14,137 bases of DNA from an uncultured Lachnospiraceae bacterium (GTDB lineage Bacteria; Bacillota; Clostridia; Lachnospirales; Lachnospiraceae): NCBI GenBank assembly GCA_902473545.1, contig CABRSG010000025.1, positions 1-14,137 on the forward strand, given 5' to 3'. The notes under the pieces are model-generated. The model ran no database searches, was not told the origin of the DNA, and was given only the letters and a program-made list of their open reading frames with translations. Shown piece after piece: positions 1 to 6,979 of this stretch (positions within the stretch are counted from its first letter, which is position 1; each line of letters opens with the position of its first letter). A program made the translations under genes and the position numbers.

Positions 1-1177
1 CGTAGTTCCTAGCATCCTGCCAAGATACGCCAAGCTCATGTTTAGCGGAAATGATCACATCATCATTGAAAAACGCCGGAAAACCGCCTCCTTTTTTTAC
101 CAGCAGCAACGCTTCCTCCCATACGTTCCCCGGCATATCTGGCCGGCAGCGCAGTGACAAAAGGGGCTGATCCTTTCCAATTTTACGGCTTGCCTGAAGG
201 CAAAGCAGCGTAATATCATTATAAGCCGGCCGGCCCTTCGCATCGCAGCCACCGATGGTCACATTCTGAAATCCATACACAAGCCCGGCTATTTTCAGCC
301 AAAGAGCATCTATATACTCGGCCGCTTCTTCCTTTTTCAGGACCCCGGTTTCCAGATCCCGTTTATAATAGGGATACAAAAGCTGATCTATTCTGCCAAG
401 CGACATGGAACCGGAGTGTGTTTCCAGAGTCAGCATCTCATGTAAAAGCACTACCATCTGTATTGCTTCCAGAAAACTTTCTGCCGGGTATCCGCTGATA
501 CGAAAGCAGGCATCGCCTATCTCATGCAGGCGCCTCTTCACTTCTGGTTCTTCTGCCTCTTTCGATGCACGATAGGCTTCAAAAGCATAGCGAAGAATAT
601 AATTTTCCGCCGCATGCACCACGCGAAGAAGCGCACAGAGATAATCCTTCTTTTCTCCCACACAGACATGTATTTCATGTTCAATGCGCCGTTCAACATA
701 GAAAAGGCCTTCCCTGATCATGCGGTCATAACCTGCAATGACGTGACCGCTGGCCCAGCGCTTGCTAAGCCCGCACTCTGTTCCCATATAAAAATAATCC
801 AGAATTTCCCGCACAGACGGCACATTCTCCTGCGGATGATCCGCAAAAAAACAGTTCACTTCTTGCTTAATATCGAAACGATTTGCCGGGCGTCCGGCGG
901 GATCAAAATCATGCTCCATGATGACCGGGATCGATGAAGAAAAATCCACATGCTGAATATGCCCCGCCAGAAGATCATAATCCTCCACTTTAATCTTTTT
1001 CTGTTCCAGAAACGCCGAAAATGCTATGGCATGCTGCATAGCAGCACTCTCCCCGCAATACTTTTCCTTTATTTGCGCGTATACACGATTTCGCTCACTG
1101 ATCATCTCACGGTCATACCGGTCATAAAAATGATCGTATATCTTCTGAACCCGTGGGCTCATCTTTGCCTTTTCCAT
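1..1177 (-). CDS. Glycyl radical enzyme, pyruvate formate-lyase family (partial, C-terminal half outside window)
   Basis: Translating the minus strand gives 392 residues with no stop, running off the left edge. Family landmarks appear in order: GHVIAGYDRM near residue 144, SGSMSLGRIDQLLYPYY near 255-271, QNVTIGGCDAKGRPAYND near 304-321, PLLSLRCRP near 338, GGGFPAFFNDD near 363-373, and DARNY at 388-392. In this family DARxY is followed within about five residues by the thiyl-radical cysteine, so the window ends just before the active site; the C-terminal glycyl-radical loop is also missing. The SxSxGRxDQ block resembles the dehydratase/lyase branch (glycerol or diol dehydratase, choline lyase) more than true pyruvate formate-lyase. 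The N-terminal part seems short for that branch. Members act in anaerobic cytoplasm and need a radical-SAM activase, which is not visible here. The start at 1177 lies 16 nt after the esterase stop; ATG at 1162, behind an AAAAGG, is an alternative. Family is confident; substrate unknown. Confidence 0.9.
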   Translation of the reverse strand, partial: MEKAKMSPRVQKIYDHFYDRYDREMISERNRVYAQIKEKYCGESAAMQHAIAFSAFLEQKKIKVEDYDLLAGHIQHVDFSSSIPVIMEHDFDPAGRPANRFDIKQEVNCFFADHPQENVPSVREILDYFYMGTECGLSKRWASGHVIAGYDRMIREGLFYVERRIEHEIHVCVGEKKDYLCALLRVVHAAENYILRYAFEAYRASKEAEEPEVKRRLHEIGDACFRISGYPAESFLEAIQMVVLLHEMLTLETHSGSMSLGRIDQLLYPYYKRDLETGVLKKEEAAEYIDALWLKIAGLVYGFQNVTIGGCDAKGRPAYNDITLLCLQASRKIGKDQPLLSLRCRPDMPGNVWEEALLLVKKGGGFPAFFNDDVIISAKHELGVSWQDARNY

Positions 1178-1193
1178 ACGCACCCCCGCTGCT

Positions 1194-2171
1194 CTACTCC
1201 CGCAGCCATCTGCAAACCAGATCATAAGCCTCATAAGATTCCGGAAAAGCAAAGAAAAGGAAGTCATGCGGCACACCGGTAAAAATCCTGTATTCCACTT
1301 CCGTTCCCGCTTCCTTCAGTCTCTGTGCATATTCCAGTCCCTGGTCTATCAGAATATCACACTCCGCCTGCAGAAAGTATGCCTTTGGCATTCCCTCCAG
1401 ATTTTCTGCAAACAGCGGTGAAACATAGGGATTCAGCAAATCCTCATCACTTTTTACATAAGCCTTTCCGTAAGACACCATATGATTAAAATCCAGATTA
1501 TATCCTGTCCCGTATAGCCTCTCCGATTCTCTGTCCGACTGAAGTGACTGGTCTACTGCCGGATAAATCAAAATCTGTTTTGCCGGCACCGCAATTTCCT
1601 GATCCCGACACATCAGGCACATAACCGCAGAAAGATTTCCTCCGGCACTGTCACCTGCTACCGCATCCCGGGAAGCATCTGCATTCCAGTCCTTTGCATG
1701 TTCTCTCGCCCAGAGCAGCCCATCAAAGCACTGCTGTACGGCAACCGGAAATTTCGCCTCCGGTGAAAGATCGTATTCCACACTGACCACGACCGTCTTT
1801 GCATTCCTGGCCAAATACCGGTGGATATAATCGAAGCACTCTATGTTGCGTATTGCAAAACCGCCCCCATGATAATACATCAGCATCGGATATGTTTCTT
1901 CGCCCTCCGGGATGCATACTCTGGCGGCAACCTCCTTTCCGCCGCTTGTAAAATGTGTATTGATGATTTTCAGTCCCTCTATGGTATCCTTGCGGATTTC
2001 TTTTTGAAGCTGCAGAGAAACTTCGGTCAGCTCATCCAGAAACGGTCTGTCCTTTTCCGTCATGACAGCCGGGACATCTACATAGCCAAACTTCAGTCCT
2101 TCGCGAAGTCCGCCGCGAGGCGGCTGTGTAATCATCTTAAACCTGCTTTCCTGCATCATATTTCCTCCCAT
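1194..2171 (-). CDS. Alpha/beta hydrolase, hormone-sensitive lipase (family IV) esterase
   Basis: A 325-residue cytoplasmic alpha/beta hydrolase with no signal peptide. It has the oxyanion-hole motif HGGG at 101-104, the conserved YDLSPEAKFPVA at 133-144, the nucleophile elbow GDSAGG at 173-178 (Ser175), an acid in AECDILID (Asp272) and a catalytic histidine in GVPHDF (His302). The triad and length are normal for the HSL/family IV esterases, which cleave small acyl or acetyl esters. It sits 8 nt behind the ATPase gene and 16 nt before the glycyl radical enzyme gene, so it is probably co-transcribed and acts on the imported compound, for example by removing an acyl group before the radical step; that role is inference. 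Two ribosome sites compete: AGGAG before ATG 2171, and GGGAGG before the ATG pair at 2159 and 2156, so the protein may be 4 or 5 residues shorter. Confidence 0.9.
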   Translation of the reverse strand: MGGNMMQESRFKMITQPPRGGLREGLKFGYVDVPAVMTEKDRPFLDELTEVSLQLQKEIRKDTIEGLKIINTHFTSGGKEVAARVCIPEGEETYPMLMYYHGGGFAIRNIECFDYIHRYLARNAKTVVVSVEYDLSPEAKFPVAVQQCFDGLLWAREHAKDWNADASRDAVAGDSAGGNLSAVMCLMCRDQEIAVPAKQILIYPAVDQSLQSDRESERLYGTGYNLDFNHMVSYGKAYVKSDEDLLNPYVSPLFAENLEGMPKAYFLQAECDILIDQGLEYAQRLKEAGTEVEYRIFTGVPHDFLFFAFPESYEAYDLVCRWLRE

Positions 2172-2179
2172 CTGATCTC

Positions 2180-3685
2180 CTATACAAGTCCGGAGCTTGC
2201 TCTCATAATTTTTTCCTGTGTCAGCTCGTCTCTCATAAATTCTGCCTGCAGTGATCCCTCACACATGACAAGAACACGATCGCACATTCCGATAATTTCC
2301 GGCATCTCCGATGACACCATAATAATACTGATGCCCTGCTGCACCAGGCTATCCATCAGACGATAAATCTCCGCCTTGGCGCCGATGTCGATTCCGCGAG
2401 TTGGTTCATCCACAATTAATACCTTTGGATTTGTCGCTATCCATTTTGCAACAATTGCTTTCTGCTGATTGCCGCCGCTGAAATTGCGCGCAAGCTTTTC
2501 CGGACGGGCAGGCCGAATATCCAACTGGCTGAAATATTTACTGATAAACGCTTTTTTCTTCTTTTTCTTAAAAATTCCCCTGTCGCTTACACGTTTTTCA
2601 TTTGCCAGAATCATATTATCAGCTATACTGCTGTCCAGCAAAAGCCCTTCCTCCTTGCGGTTCTCAGGAATAAAAGCAATCCCCTTGCCAATCGCATCCA
2701 CCGGAGATTTCAGAGAAACTTCTTCGCCATCCAGCCATATAGTACCTGCATCCGGTATAATTTTTCCAAAAATTGTTTTCACCACTTCCGTACGCCCTGC
2801 GCCGACAAGGCCTGTAATCCCCAGGATCTCCCGCTCATGCAGTGCAAAAGAAATGTCACTGTACATCCCTTTCCTTGTAAGCCCGCTCACTTTCAGCACT
2901 TCCCGTTTGCCGCAGTGATACGTCTTATCCGGATAATACTGCTCCAGGCTTCTTCCCACCATCAGACGTACCAATTCCTCTTTTTCTACATTTTTCTGGC
3001 GATTATCCAGCGTATCAATATACTTCCCATCACGAAAAACCGTGATTTCATCCGACAGCTCCAACACTTCCTCCAGGCGATGCGAAATATAAATAATTCC
3101 TACGCCCTGATCCTTCAGCCTGCGCATCATATCAAACAGCTTCCGGCTTTCTTTATCTGTCAGCACCGCTGTCGGCTCATCAAGGACCAGAATTTTTGAA
3201 TGGTTAAACAATGCCTTTGCAATTTCTACCATCTGCTGCTGCGCAACACTCAAAGACGAAACACTCATCCCGCAGTCCACCATATCAAAACCAAGCTGCT
3301 CCATAAATTCATTGGCCGTCTTTATCATTTGCTTACGGTCCAATACCCCTTTTCCGGTACACAGTTCCTTGCCCAGATAAATATTTTCCGCAATACTCAA
3401 TGTAGAAACTAAATTAAATTCCTGATAAATGATTCCGATTCCTGCCTTTAACGCATCTTTTGCATTGGAGAACTGCTGCTTTACACCATCGATATAAATT
3501 TCGCCCTCCTCCTGAAGGTAGACGCCGCCAAGAACCTTCATCAGGGTACTTTTTCCGGCTCCGTTTTCCCCGATCAGAGAGTGGATCGTTCCTGCCTCCA
3601 GCGTAAAGCTGACATCAAAGAGCACGTAATTTCCGGAAAACTTTTTCGAGATATGGCTCATTCTCAGCAATGCCTGCTTTTCCAT
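2180..3685 (-). CDS. Sugar ABC transporter ATP-binding protein, RbsA/MglA type (two nucleotide-binding domains)
   Basis: A fused double ATPase of 501 residues, the usual RbsA/MglA length. Domain 1 has Walker A GENGAGKST at 39-47, a degenerate signature LSVAQQQ near 145-151 and Walker B ILVLDEPTA near 165-173. Domain 2 has the altered Walker A GLVGAGRTE at 292-300, where Arg replaces Lys as is normal in this family, the signature FSGGNQQ at 402-408 and Walker B VLIVDEPTR at 422-430. It should energise the neighbouring RbsC-like permease in importing a sugar or sugar-like solute. I chose the ATG at 3685 because GGAGG lies about 7 nt upstream; a TTG at 3706 also opens the frame but overlaps the permease stop and has no good ribosome site. 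A run of six lysines at 373-378 comes from an A-rich stretch in the domain 2 insertion. Substrate unknown. Confidence 0.95.
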   Translation of the reverse strand: MEKQALLRMSHISKKFSGNYVLFDVSFTLEAGTIHSLIGENGAGKSTLMKVLGGVYLQEEGEIYIDGVKQQFSNAKDALKAGIGIIYQEFNLVSTLSIAENIYLGKELCTGKGVLDRKQMIKTANEFMEQLGFDMVDCGMSVSSLSVAQQQMVEIAKALFNHSKILVLDEPTAVLTDKESRKLFDMMRRLKDQGVGIIYISHRLEEVLELSDEITVFRDGKYIDTLDNRQKNVEKEELVRLMVGRSLEQYYPDKTYHCGKREVLKVSGLTRKGMYSDISFALHEREILGITGLVGAGRTEVVKTIFGKIIPDAGTIWLDGEEVSLKSPVDAIGKGIAFIPENRKEEGLLLDSSIADNMILANEKRVSDRGIFKKKKKKAFISKYFSQLDIRPARPEKLARNFSGGNQQKAIVAKWIATNPKVLIVDEPTRGIDIGAKAEIYRLMDSLVQQGISIIMVSSEMPEIIGMCDRVLVMCEGSLQAEFMRDELTQEKIMRASSGLV

Positions 3686-3702
3686 TCCGACTCCTCCCTC
3701 CG

Positions 3703-4665
3703 TCAATCCTTCCTCATGCGGCTAAAGCCGTCCAGTGCACATACCAGGATAATAACGACACCGATAGCAACCGTCTGCCAATACATATTTACCTGAAGCA
3801 GCACGAGGCCATTGCGGATCAAAATCATCAAAAGCGCTCCCAGCACCGTTCCCATAACCGTACCGGAACCTCCCGCCAGACTGGTCCCGCCTACAATAAC
3901 CGCTGCAATAGAGTCCATATCGTAGGTGCCCGCCGCATTGGGATTGCCTCCGTTTAACCGCCCAGTCACAATAATTCCCGCAATGCCGCACAGGAGACCT
4001 GCCAGCACATAAATCATGATCCGCACTTTTGAGGCATGAATGCCGGAGAGAATCGCCGCTTCCTCATTGCCACCCACTGCCTTCACATGATTTCCGAAAA
4101 CTGTTTTGTTCAAAACAAACGCCATCACTCCCGCGACAGCCGGAATAAACAGCACCATGATCGGCATCTTTCCTATTGTCCCCTGTCCAAGCCAGATAAT
4201 AGAAGGTTCCGTCAGAGAAACAATATAGCCCTTCGACATGACCAGAATAATTCCCTTTACAATATTCGACATTCCAAGCGTGATGATAAACGGTGGCAGC
4301 CGCAGGGTAGTAATCAAAAGCCCATTGGCAAGCCCAACCAGCACACTGGCAAGGATGCCAAGCACGATCGCCGCTGGAACCGGAAGTCCGAAGGTCAGCA
4401 TATACGCAAGAATCATACTGGACAGGGTCATGGAATATCCAACTGACAAGTCGATGCCTCCCGAAGTAATAATAAATGTCTGTCCTGCCGCAATAATTGT
4501 GACCAGTGTCGTCTGTTTTAAAATGTTAAAAATATTATCAACCGTCAGAAACCCCTCTGCAACTATGGAGAGAACCAGACCCATTAAAAGGAGGATAAGC
4601 AGCAGGCCGCTCTCCCGGTGATTGCTCAGCAAATCAGAAAATATATTTTTTTTCTTTGTTTCCAT
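3703..4665 (-). CDS. Sugar ABC transporter permease, RbsC type
   Basis: A 320-residue, very hydrophobic integral membrane protein with a short positively charged cytoplasmic start (METKKKNIF). It contains the hallmark GGIDLSVG of ribose/galactose-type permeases near residue 69, and the later conserved stretch AAVIVGGTSLAGGSGTVMGT typical of the BPD_transp_2 family. It forms the membrane channel for the binding protein encoded upstream and the double ATPase encoded downstream. The stop codon lies just before the ATPase ribosome site, so the two are tightly coupled. The start at 4665 follows TAAGGAG with 8 nt spacing. An intergenic hairpin separates it from the binding-protein gene, a common arrangement that lets the binding protein be made in excess. 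Membership is clear; the transported solute cannot be read from the permease. Confidence 0.95.
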   Translation of the reverse strand: METKKKNIFSDLLSNHRESGLLLILLLMGLVLSIVAEGFLTVDNIFNILKQTTLVTIIAAGQTFIITSGGIDLSVGYSMTLSSMILAYMLTFGLPVPAAIVLGILASVLVGLANGLLITTLRLPPFIITLGMSNIVKGIILVMSKGYIVSLTEPSIIWLGQGTIGKMPIMVLFIPAVAGVMAFVLNKTVFGNHVKAVGGNEEAAILSGIHASKVRIMIYVLAGLLCGIAGIIVTGRLNGGNPNAAGTYDMDSIAAVIVGGTSLAGGSGTVMGTVLGALLMILIRNGLVLLQVNMYWQTVAIGVVIILVCALDGFSRMRKD

Positions 4666-4690
4666 CTTTTTTGCTCCTTATACAGAATCA

Positions 4691-4720
4691 GGGCGGCAGG
4701 CGTCATGGCCCCTACCGCCC
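4691..4720 (-). promoter_or_regulatory. Intergenic mRNA hairpin between binding-protein and permease genes
   Basis: The minus strand carries a 10-bp stem, GGGCGGTAGG paired with CCTGCCGCCC (one T-G wobble), with a 10-nt loop. It lies 23 nt after the binding-protein stop and 25 nt before the permease start. No T-run follows on the minus strand, so it is not a classical terminator. In sugar ABC operons such a stem usually protects the upstream mRNA from 3' decay or partly attenuates, raising binding protein over permease. The stem is seen; the role is inferred. Confidence 0.6.
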
Positions 4721-4743
4721 CACTTGTTGTTCGTTTTTTCCGT

Positions 4744-5688
4744 CTAATAGTTGTCGTTTACATTATCCGCATTTACAATAACATAACCGGTATCCGTATT
4801 TTCCGGAATTTCTTTTCCCTGATTCAGATCATACAGTTTCTCTGCAATATTTACCCCCCAGTTATACTGACCCTGTGTGATCGTTGCATAAATCTGTCCA
4901 TCCTTTACACCATTAATAACCGGCTCCAGGTCATCAAAAGTGATCAAAATCTTATCTTCTGTTGTCCATCCGTGGGATTTGAATGCCGTCACACCATTTT
5001 CGCCTGCCGCATCAATAATGATCAACGCATCGAAATCCGGAACAGCCGTAATCATATTCTCAATATCGGACAATCCCTTGGAAACATCACCGCCGCTTGC
5101 TGTTGTCTGAACGATTTCAATATCCGGATATTTTTCTTCCAGAACATTTTCCACGCCTTCTATACGCCGGATCAAACCCGCCTGAGAAACAACGCCCGTC
5201 TCACAGATAACCTTTCCTTTGCCGCCCAAAGCTTCTCCGAGCACTTCACCCATGGCCTGTCCTGCATTATAATTGTCGGTTCCAATGTAACCTGCACGCT
5301 TGGAATCCGGCGCATCCGTATCAAAGCTTACTACCGGAATCCCTGCATCCACCGCTTTATCGATATATGGAGTCAAAGCATCAGAGTCACAGGCACCAAT
5401 GGCGATCCCATCAACTTTCTTCGTAATCAGGTCTTCCATAATCTGAATCTGCTGCGAAACGTCTCCATTCATTGCGCCTTCACAGATCACTTCCGCATCA
5501 ACTCCCATTTCCGCCAATCTGTCTTTTGCGCCCTCTCCTACCGGATCGAAAAACGGATGAATATTGGGAATAACAACAGCAAATGTCAATTTTTCATCTG
5601 ACGTTGCCGCGTCTTCTGCTCCGGCAAAGCTTGCCAGACCCAATACCATACTGCATCCCAACAATGCACTGACTAACAATTTCTTCAT
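4744..5688 (-). CDS. Sugar ABC transporter substrate-binding protein, RbsB-like (periplasmic-binding-protein family I)
   Basis: A 314-residue secreted solute-binding protein of the Peripla_BP_4 type. After an export signal, the first lobe opens with LTFAVVIPNIHPFFDPVGEG, then KKVDGIAIGACDSDALTPYIDKA and GIPVVSFDTDAPDSKRAGYIG, the order expected for ribose/galactose/inositol-type receptors. It lies outside the membrane and delivers ligand to the RbsC-like permease encoded next. The signal peptide is odd: AGA|ED at 22-26 looks like a signal peptidase I site, while the only lipobox-like string, LLGC at 9-12, leaves a very short hydrophobic core. Gram-positive receptors are normally lipid-anchored, so this one may be released or use the early cysteine. 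The start has GGGAGG about 9 nt upstream. It is the first gene of the transporter operon, behind a candidate promoter and a palindromic site. Ligand unknown; a sugar or polyol is likely. Confidence 0.93.
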   Translation of the reverse strand: MKKLLVSALLGCSMVLGLASFAGAEDAATSDEKLTFAVVIPNIHPFFDPVGEGAKDRLAEMGVDAEVICEGAMNGDVSQQIQIMEDLITKKVDGIAIGACDSDALTPYIDKAVDAGIPVVSFDTDAPDSKRAGYIGTDNYNAGQAMGEVLGEALGGKGKVICETGVVSQAGLIRRIEGVENVLEEKYPDIEIVQTTASGGDVSKGLSDIENMITAVPDFDALIIIDAAGENGVTAFKSHGWTTEDKILITFDDLEPVINGVKDGQIYATITQGQYNWGVNIAEKLYDLNQGKEIPENTDTGYVIVNADNVNDNY

Positions 5689-5723
5689 TTTAAATTACCT
5701 CCCTTTTTCTGATTGATAAGTTT

Positions 5724-5752
5724 ATTTTAGTTTTTTCTCCATAAATTAGCCA
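5724..5752 (-). promoter_or_regulatory. Candidate promoter of the transporter-esterase-radical enzyme operon
   Basis: On the minus strand, TAAAAT (5724-5729) is a fair -10 box with 17 nt to TGGCTA (5747-5752), a poor -35. A good -10 with a weak -35 fits a promoter that needs an activator. The palindrome at 5762-5787 begins about 10 bp upstream of the -35, a usual place for an AraC-type activator. Inferred from sequence only. Confidence 0.45.
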
Positions 5753-5761
5753 TAGAAATAA

Positions 5762-5787
5762 CGTGGAAATATCTTAAAATTTCCACG
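5762..5787 (-). promoter_or_regulatory. Palindromic candidate operator for the YesN-like regulator
   Basis: A perfect 9-bp inverted repeat, CGTGGAAAT and ATTTCCACG, separated by 8 bp. No T-run follows on the minus strand, so it is unlikely to be a terminator. Its core TGGAAATTTTAAGA (minus strand, 5772-5785) recurs exactly 61 bp upstream inside the regulator operon's terminator stem (5833-5846). Its position just before the binding-protein promoter suggests a binding site, most simply for the AraC-type response regulator encoded next door. Confidence 0.5.
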
Positions 5788-5796
5788 CCCCAATTT

Positions 5797-5850
5797 TAAA
5801 AAACAAAAAAACATGGAAATTTTCATGTTCTTTCTTAAAATTTCCATGTT
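5797..5850 (-). terminator. Intrinsic terminator of the sensor kinase/response regulator operon
   Basis: Directly after the response regulator stop codon the minus strand forms a 13-bp perfect stem, AACATGGAAATTT with AAATTTCCATGTT, around a 15-nt loop, followed by a T-rich tract (the A-rich plus strand at 5798-5809). This is a textbook intrinsic terminator, although the stem is AT-rich. The stem also carries the TGGAAAT/ATTTCCA half-sites found in the downstream palindrome, so it may serve as a protein-binding site too. Confidence 0.75.
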
Positions 5851-5851
5851 T

Positions 5852-6979
5852 CTATTTATTTCTATATTCCCGCGGCGTCATACCGCATGTTTTTTTAAAT
5901 ACCACGCTAAAATAATTCGGATCCAAAAAACCGACGCGCTCTGCGATCTGGGCGCTGGTCAGGTCTGTCGTGCGCAAAAGCTCCTTTGCATGTTCCATCC
6001 GCACATTCGTCAGGTATTTTATGAAATTCACGCCTGTTCTCTGCTTAAACACATAGCCAAAGTAATTCGAGCTCAAGCCCACATGCTCCGCCATACTATT
6101 CAGTGTAAGGTTGGCATCATCCATATGTGTACGAATATATTCTTTCGCCATGGTTATCGCCTGTCCTCCCGAATCCACAAGATCCATCCGGTATGTGACG
6201 ACAGTTTTCAGGAGTTTCCCTGTTATCTCTTCCATAGACCTGATTCTGCAAAAGCTGCGGATAAAATGATCCACATTCTGAAAATCCGCCAGAATAGTCT
6301 CAGGATCGCCTCCAAGCTCCCGCACGACCTGCGTACATGCGGTCAGGATCTGCATAGCCTGCCAGGATGAATATACCAGAGAGCCTGTATTACCCCTCTG
6401 CCCCTGGTCAAGATATCGCTTCACAAAAGCATCTGTTTCCTCCAGAGCGCCCTGTTTCAGGAAATTCAGCAATTCGATTTCATAGCGCCGCCCCTCTTCC
6501 AGATTTTTTACATTCAGTTCCGTGGGGGTATCCTCCAGATTCTTTACCTCGTAACTTCTCAGCTTATATACCAGGTTTTCCATAGCAGACGCTTCCTTAC
6601 TCTCCTGGTCCAGTTTTTCCTTTAGCCCCAACAGAATACTGACCAGCTTCACCGGAGTCACCGGCTTCAGCAAATACTCGCACACCCCAAGGCAAATGGC
6701 ATCCTGCGCATATTTAAATTCCATATATCCGCTGAGAATGATAATTTTAATCTTTGGATGTATATTGCGCAGCATCCGGCTTAATTCAATGCCATCCATA
6801 AAAGGCATTCGGATATCTGTGATCACAATCTCAGGATGTACTCTCCGCACAACCTCCAGTGCCTGTTCCCCATTTGCCGCCTCACCTGCAAAAATAAATC
6901 CATAAGCTCCCCAATCTATACTCTTGCGGATACTTTCCCGTACAGTGCTTTCATCTTCCACTAACACAACTTTATACAT
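5852..6979 (-). CDS. YesN-type response regulator (receiver domain plus AraC-family DNA-binding domain)
   Basis: A 375-residue transcription factor. The N-terminal receiver has the acidic pair E8/D9, phosphoacceptor Asp55 in VITDIRMPFMDG, Ser83 and Lys105, all the residues needed for phosphorylation. A poorly conserved middle (about 130-265) links to a C-terminal AraC-type double helix-turn-helix (about 270-375): AKEYIRTHMDDANLTLNSMAEHVGLSSNYF, then IAERVGFLDPNYFSVVFKKTCGMTPREYR. Its ATG overlaps the last 8 nt of the kinase gene (ATGTATAA), so the pair is translationally coupled. YesM/YesN-type pairs usually activate neighbouring carbohydrate import and breakdown genes; here the next operon is the sugar transporter, esterase and radical enzyme, which it probably controls. 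The stop codon abuts the terminator hairpin. Family is confident; the target is inferred from context. Confidence 0.95.
   Translation of the reverse strand: MYKVVLVEDESTVRESIRKSIDWGAYGFIFAGEAANGEQALEVVRRVHPEIVITDIRMPFMDGIELSRMLRNIHPKIKIIILSGYMEFKYAQDAICLGVCEYLLKPVTPVKLVSILLGLKEKLDQESKEASAMENLVYKLRSYEVKNLEDTPTELNVKNLEEGRRYEIELLNFLKQGALEETDAFVKRYLDQGQRGNTGSLVYSSWQAMQILTACTQVVRELGGDPETILADFQNVDHFIRSFCRIRSMEEITGKLLKTVVTYRMDLVDSGGQAITMAKEYIRTHMDDANLTLNSMAEHVGLSSNYFGYVFKQRTGVNFIKYLTNVRMEHAKELLRTTDLTSAQIAERVGFLDPNYFSVVFKKTCGMTPREYRNK

Noticed and set aside
4691..4720. Intrinsic terminator after the binding-protein gene
   Set aside because: The stem is strong but no T-run follows on the minus strand; the T-rich tract lies on the plus-strand side where no gene ends.
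4618..5601. Long plus-strand open frame of 327 codons opposite the binding-protein gene
   Set aside because: It is antisense to a clear substrate-binding protein, has no recognisable motif, and its cysteine/histidine/asparagine-rich composition is that of a shadow frame.
5762..5787. Catabolite-repression (cre) site
   Set aside because: The palindrome lacks the central CG and the TGWAANCGNTNWCA pattern, so CcpA binding is not supported.
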